The notes under the pieces are model-generated. The model ran no database searches, was not told where the DNA came from, and saw only the letters and a list, made by a program, of their open reading frames with translations. Shown here one piece after another: positions 5,617-7,656 of a stretch of 7,656 nucleotides of DNA (position 1 is its first letter; each line of letters starts with the position of its first letter). The position numbers and the translations under genes are program-made. This stretch comes from Clostridiales bacterium. GTDB taxonomy: Bacteria > Bacillota_A > Clostridia > Christensenellales > Aristaeellaceae. Location: assembly GCA_012514855.1 (NCBI GenBank), contig JAAYZL010000136.1, positions 1 to 7,656 on the forward strand, written 5' to 3'.

Positions 5617-6476
5617 CGAAATATCTCCGAGAGGTTGCGCATGATGTTGCCCGCGATGTCCGGGTGGTTCATCGTGTAGATGTGCACGTGGCTGACGCCG
5701 TTGGCGATCAGGTCGATGATCTGCTCGGTCGCGTAGGCGATGCCCGCCTGCTTCATCGCGGCCGGGTTGTCCGAAAAGCGGTCGACGATCGCGCGGAAGC
5801 GCGGCGGAACGGTCGTCCCGGAGAGCTCAAAGATGCGCCTGACCTGCTTTTCGCGCGTGACCGGCATGATGCCCGCGATGACCGGCACCTGTATGCCGTG
5901 CTTCAGCAGCCGAAACAGGAAGTTGTAGAGTATGTTGTTGTCGAAGAACATCTGCGTCGTCAGAAACTCGCAGCCCGCGTCGACCTTGCGCCGGATGCCG
6001 TCGAGGTCCGCGCGCTTGCTGTCGGACTCCGGATGCCCCTCCGGGTAGCACGCGCCGCCGACGGAGAAGCCCCCGAAGCGCCGGATTTCCTCGATCAGGT
6101 CGCTCGCGTGCCGATAGTCCATCCGGAGGTTCTCGCGGTTTTCGGGCAAGTCCCCGCGAATTGCCAGGATGTTCTCGACGCCGTACTCGCGGAGCTTTTC
6201 GAGCGTTTGGAGGATTTCCGCGCGCGCGGTCGACACGCAGGTCATGTGCGCGAGCGCGGTCACGCCGTTTTCGACCTGCACCTCGCGCGCGACCTCGACC
6301 GTGTGGTCGCCGGTCGAGCCGCCCGCGCCGCAGGTGACGCTCATGAACGACGGCTGCAGTTGCGCGATCTCGCGCACGACGCGCTTGATGTCCGCAAGCG
6401 GCTGCCCGATCTTCGGTGGGAACAGCTCGCAGGAGACCGTCACGCGGTCGCTGTGGATGATGTCGATGACGCGCAT
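5613..6476 (-). CDS. metF: Methylenetetrahydrofolate reductase
   Basis: This 287-residue flavoprotein reduces 5,10-methylene-THF to 5-methyl-THF, the methyl donor used by the methionine synthase encoded in the same operon. Family landmarks appear in order: SCELFPPK with Glu17 at the catalytic position (E. coli Glu28), SVTCGAGGST, HMTCVS, LAIRGDLP with the flavin-contacting Asp, GGACYPEGHPES, and TTQMFFDN. The length is normal for a bacterial single-domain MetF. ATG 6476 is chosen because GGGGAGG (6485-6491) lies 8 nt upstream. The earlier in-frame ATG at 6512 has no ribosome binding site and lies upstream of the predicted transcript start near 6507. It is the first gene of the operon and ends in a 4-nt overlap with the activation-domain gene. 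The roughly 30-nt leader is too short for a SAM riboswitch, a cobalamin riboswitch or a T-box. No MetV-like zinc partner is present in the window, so the electron source is unknown. Confidence 0.95.
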   Translation of the reverse strand: MRVIDIIHSDRVTVSCELFPPKIGQPLADIKRVVREIAQLQPSFMSVTCGAGGSTGDHTVEVAREVQVENGVTALAHMTCVSTARAEILQTLEKLREYGVENILAIRGDLPENRENLRMDYRHASDLIEEIRRFGGFSVGGACYPEGHPESDSKRADLDGIRRKVDAGCEFLTTQMFFDNNILYNFLFRLLKHGIQVPVIAGIMPVTREKQVRRIFELSGTTVPPRFRAIVDRFSDNPAAMKQAGIAYATEQIIDLIANGVSHVHIYTMNHPDIAGNIMRNLSEIFR

Positions 6477-6484
6477 ACCGCGCA

Positions 6485-6491
6485 CCTCCCC
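6485..6491 (-). promoter_or_regulatory. Ribosome binding site deciding the metF start
   Basis: On the minus strand GGGGAGG lies 8 nt before ATG 6476. The alternative ATG at 6512 has no such site and precedes the predicted transcription start. Confidence 0.85.
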
Positions 6492-6513
6492 GGCTCTTGT
6501 AGGATTATCCATT

Positions 6514-6542
6514 ATTCTATAGCGTCCGGCGCGAAATTACAA
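6514..6542 (-). promoter_or_regulatory. Sigma-A-type promoter of the metF operon
   Basis: Read on the minus strand, TTGTAA (6542-6537) and TAGAAT (6519-6514) are 17 bp apart, giving a transcript start near 6507. The leader to ATG 6476 is about 30 nt. The -35 box is 9 bp from the -35 box of the divergent promoter. Confidence 0.7.
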
Positions 6543-6551
6543 GCGCCGTTC

Positions 6552-6579
6552 TTGACAATCCCCGCGAATCTGTTACAAT
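6552..6579 (+). promoter_or_regulatory. Promoter of the RNA methyltransferase gene
   Basis: A perfect TTGACA at 6552-6557 is followed after 16 bp by TACAAT at 6574-6579, preceded by a TGT extended -10 element at 6571-6573. The transcript should start near 6586, about 29 nt before the GTG start. It is divergent from, and back-to-back with, the metF promoter. Confidence 0.85.
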
Positions 6580-6599
6580 TTACAGGAAATGCTATGGTC

Positions 6600-6606
6600 G
6601 GAGGGG
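6600..6606 (+). promoter_or_regulatory. Ribosome binding site deciding the RNA methyltransferase start
   Basis: GGAGGGG lies 8 nt before GTG 6615. It would be inside the coding sequence if ATG 6594 were used, and that ATG is only about 8 nt from the predicted transcript start. Confidence 0.78.
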
Positions 6607-6614
6607 ATAGACGG

Positions 6615-7376
6615 GTGCGGATCACGAGCGTGAAAAACCCGCTGATCGCGTCCTTGCGCGCGCTGAAGGCGAAGAAGGCGCGCGAGGACATGGGGCTGTT
6701 CCTCGTCGAGGGCGAGGTGATGCTCCGGGAGGCGCTGTCCTCGGGGCTCGTGCCGCGCGCGCTTCTCTCCGAAGCGGAAACGGAGCTCTCTTCGAGCTTC
6801 CCGGAGGCGCACACCGTGCCCCGGAGCATCCTCGAGGCCGTGTGCGACACGAAGACGCCGCAACCGATGTGCGCGGCGTTCGAGCTGCCCGCTTTGACGC
6901 CGCTTGCGGACGCTCCCGACCGGCTCGCCGCGCTCGACGGCGTGCAGGACCCCGGAAACGTCGGCACGATCTGGCGGACGGCGGACGCGGCGGGCTTTCA
7001 GGGCATGCTGTTCGGCGAGGGTTGCGCGGACGCGTTCAGCCCGAAGGTGCAGCGCGCGGCGATGGGCTCGGGCTTCCGGCTGCCGGCGATTCCGGCGGAG
7101 CCGCTCGCCCCGGCGCTCGCGGAACTGCGGTCACGCGGGTATAAGATCGTCGCGTCGGCGCTCGACGGGGGCGACTTCTATCCAATACCGGACTTGGGGG
7201 AAAGGTTTGTGCTCGTGATCGGGAGCGAGGCGCGCGGCATGTCGGACGAGGTGCGCCGGGAGGCGGATTTTCTCGCAAAGCTGCCGATGCGCGGGCGCGC
7301 CGAGTCGCTGAACGCGGCGGTCGCGGCGGGAATCATGATGTATGCTTTGATGCGGGAGCGGGAGGGTTGCCGATGA
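6615..7376 (+). CDS. SpoU/TrmH-family RNA 2'-O-ribose methyltransferase
   Basis: This 253-residue protein is a SPOUT-class enzyme that transfers a methyl group from S-adenosylmethionine to a ribose 2'-OH in tRNA or rRNA. The N-terminal part has the SpoU substrate-binding pattern (SVKNPLIASLRALKAKK, then FLVEGEVMLREAL), typical of YsgA/RlmB-like members. The C-terminal knotted domain carries all three SpoU motifs: motif 1 (105-128) with Asn115 in DPGNVGTIWRTAD and the presumed catalytic Arg121; motif 2 (198-210), VLVIGSEARGMS; and motif 3 (223-236) with ESLNAAVAAGI. The exact nucleotide modified cannot be deduced. GTG 6615 is preferred because GGAGGGG sits 8 nt upstream and the protein then begins MRITSVKNPL as in relatives; ATG 6594 would add seven residues. 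The frame stays open far upstream across metF on the opposite strand, which is a shadow. The stop overlaps the next gene's ATG as ATGA. Confidence 0.92.
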   Translation: MRITSVKNPLIASLRALKAKKAREDMGLFLVEGEVMLREALSSGLVPRALLSEAETELSSSFPEAHTVPRSILEAVCDTKTPQPMCAAFELPALTPLADAPDRLAALDGVQDPGNVGTIWRTADAAGFQGMLFGEGCADAFSPKVQRAAMGSGFRLPAIPAEPLAPALAELRSRGYKIVASALDGGDFYPIPDLGERFVLVIGSEARGMSDEVRREADFLAKLPMRGRAESLNAAVAAGIMMYALMREREGCR

Positions 7377-7656
7377 GCGGGGTGACGTTCGGAATGGTGC
7401 TGGAGGCGCGCGAGCGGCTCCGGGGGATCGTCCGGCGGACGGAACTGGTGCCGTCGCGGACGCTGTCGGGCGCGGGCCGCGAGGTGTTTTTGAAGACCGA
7501 GACATTGCAGCACACGGGCTCGTTCAAGCTGCGCGGCGCGTACAACCGGATTTCGCGGCTGACCGAGGACGAGAGGCGCGCGGGCGTCGTCGCCTCGTCG
7601 GCGGGCAACCACGCGCAGGGCGTGGCGCTCGCGGCGAAGATGTTCGGCGTCAAGGC
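7373..7656 (+). CDS. ilvA: Threonine ammonia-lyase (threonine dehydratase), N-terminal part
   Basis: The first 94 codons of a gene that runs off the right edge encode the start of a PLP-dependent threonine ammonia-lyase, which converts threonine to 2-oxobutanoate and ammonia, the entry step to isoleucine. The segment TGSFKLRGAYNRI contains the Schiff-base Lys52, and SSAGNHAQGVALAAK (75-89) is the phosphate- and substrate-binding loop typical of the family. The preceding VRRTELVPSRTLS and EVFLKTETLQ strands also fit. ATG 7373 overlaps the methyltransferase stop by 4 nt and follows GGAGGG (7361-7366) by 6 nt, so the two genes are translationally coupled. Whether it is the biosynthetic ilvA type with a C-terminal ACT regulatory domain or a catabolic tdcB-like enzyme cannot be decided, because that region lies outside. 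A serine dehydratase or racemase of the same fold is a less likely alternative. Confidence 0.9.
   Translation, partial: MSGVTFGMVLEARERLRGIVRRTELVPSRTLSGAGREVFLKTETLQHTGSFKLRGAYNRISRLTEDERRAGVVASSAGNHAQGVALAAKMFGVK

Noticed and set aside
5526..6614. Upstream in-frame extension of the RNA methyltransferase, giving a 616-residue protein
   Set aside because: The extension runs antisense through metF and across the divergent promoters. A clear promoter and ribosome binding site place the start at 6615.
6477..6614. Searched by eye for a SAM riboswitch, cobalamin riboswitch, T-box, tRNA or small RNA in the divergent intergenic region
   Set aside because: The space is taken up by two promoters and two short leaders; no class-specific motif is visible.

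Overview
The window looks like a piece of chromosome from a high-G+C, spore-forming member of the Firmicutes, most likely an uncultured Clostridia lineage. The sporulation protein YunB at the left edge, strong GGAGG ribosome binding sites, sigma-A-type promoters and a methionine synthase whose reactivation domain is a separate gene all point that way. No species can be named from the sequence. Nothing suggests a plasmid, phage, IS element or CRISPR array.

Layout, left to right. (1) Positions 1-247 are the end of yunB (+). (2) A sigma-A-type promoter and a GC-rich leader of about 125 nt, able to fold, precede a stand-alone small alarmone synthetase of the RelQ/YjbM type (413-1129, +). (3) A 153-residue GyrI-like effector-binding protein (1214-1675, +) has its own near-consensus promoter and is visibly lower in G+C than its neighbours. 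(4) A bidirectional terminator (1707-1742) separates it from the convergent minus-strand block. (5) In transcription order from the right, that block is metF (6476-5613), a stand-alone MetH activation-domain protein (5616-4966), a truncated-type cobalamin-dependent methionine synthase (4985-2601), and a secreted SH3 plus glycan-binding-domain protein (2546-1752). The first three genes overlap (4 and 20 nt) and form an evident methionine/one-carbon operon. (6) A compact intergenic region (6477-6614) carries back-to-back promoters for metF and for a SpoU/TrmH-family RNA 2'-O-methyltransferase (6615-7376, +). That gene overlaps by 4 nt with the start of a threonine ammonia-lyase gene (7373 onward, +), which runs off the window.

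How the genes work together. MetF reduces 5,10-methylene-THF to 5-methyl-THF. The MetH catalytic subunit transfers that methyl group through cobalamin to homocysteine. The activation protein is expected to support reductive remethylation of oxidised cobalamin using S-adenosylmethionine. The alarmone synthetase and threonine ammonia-lyase also belong to amino-acid physiology, but nothing in the sequence ties them to the operon.

I do not see a clear-cut new system. The better leads are the foldable alarmone synthetase leader, the compositionally distinct effector-binding gene with repeated sites around its promoter, the glycan-binding protein behind the methionine operon, and the tight coupling of an RNA methyltransferase to threonine ammonia-lyase. 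Several long open frames opposite the real genes are by-products of G+C-rich codon use.
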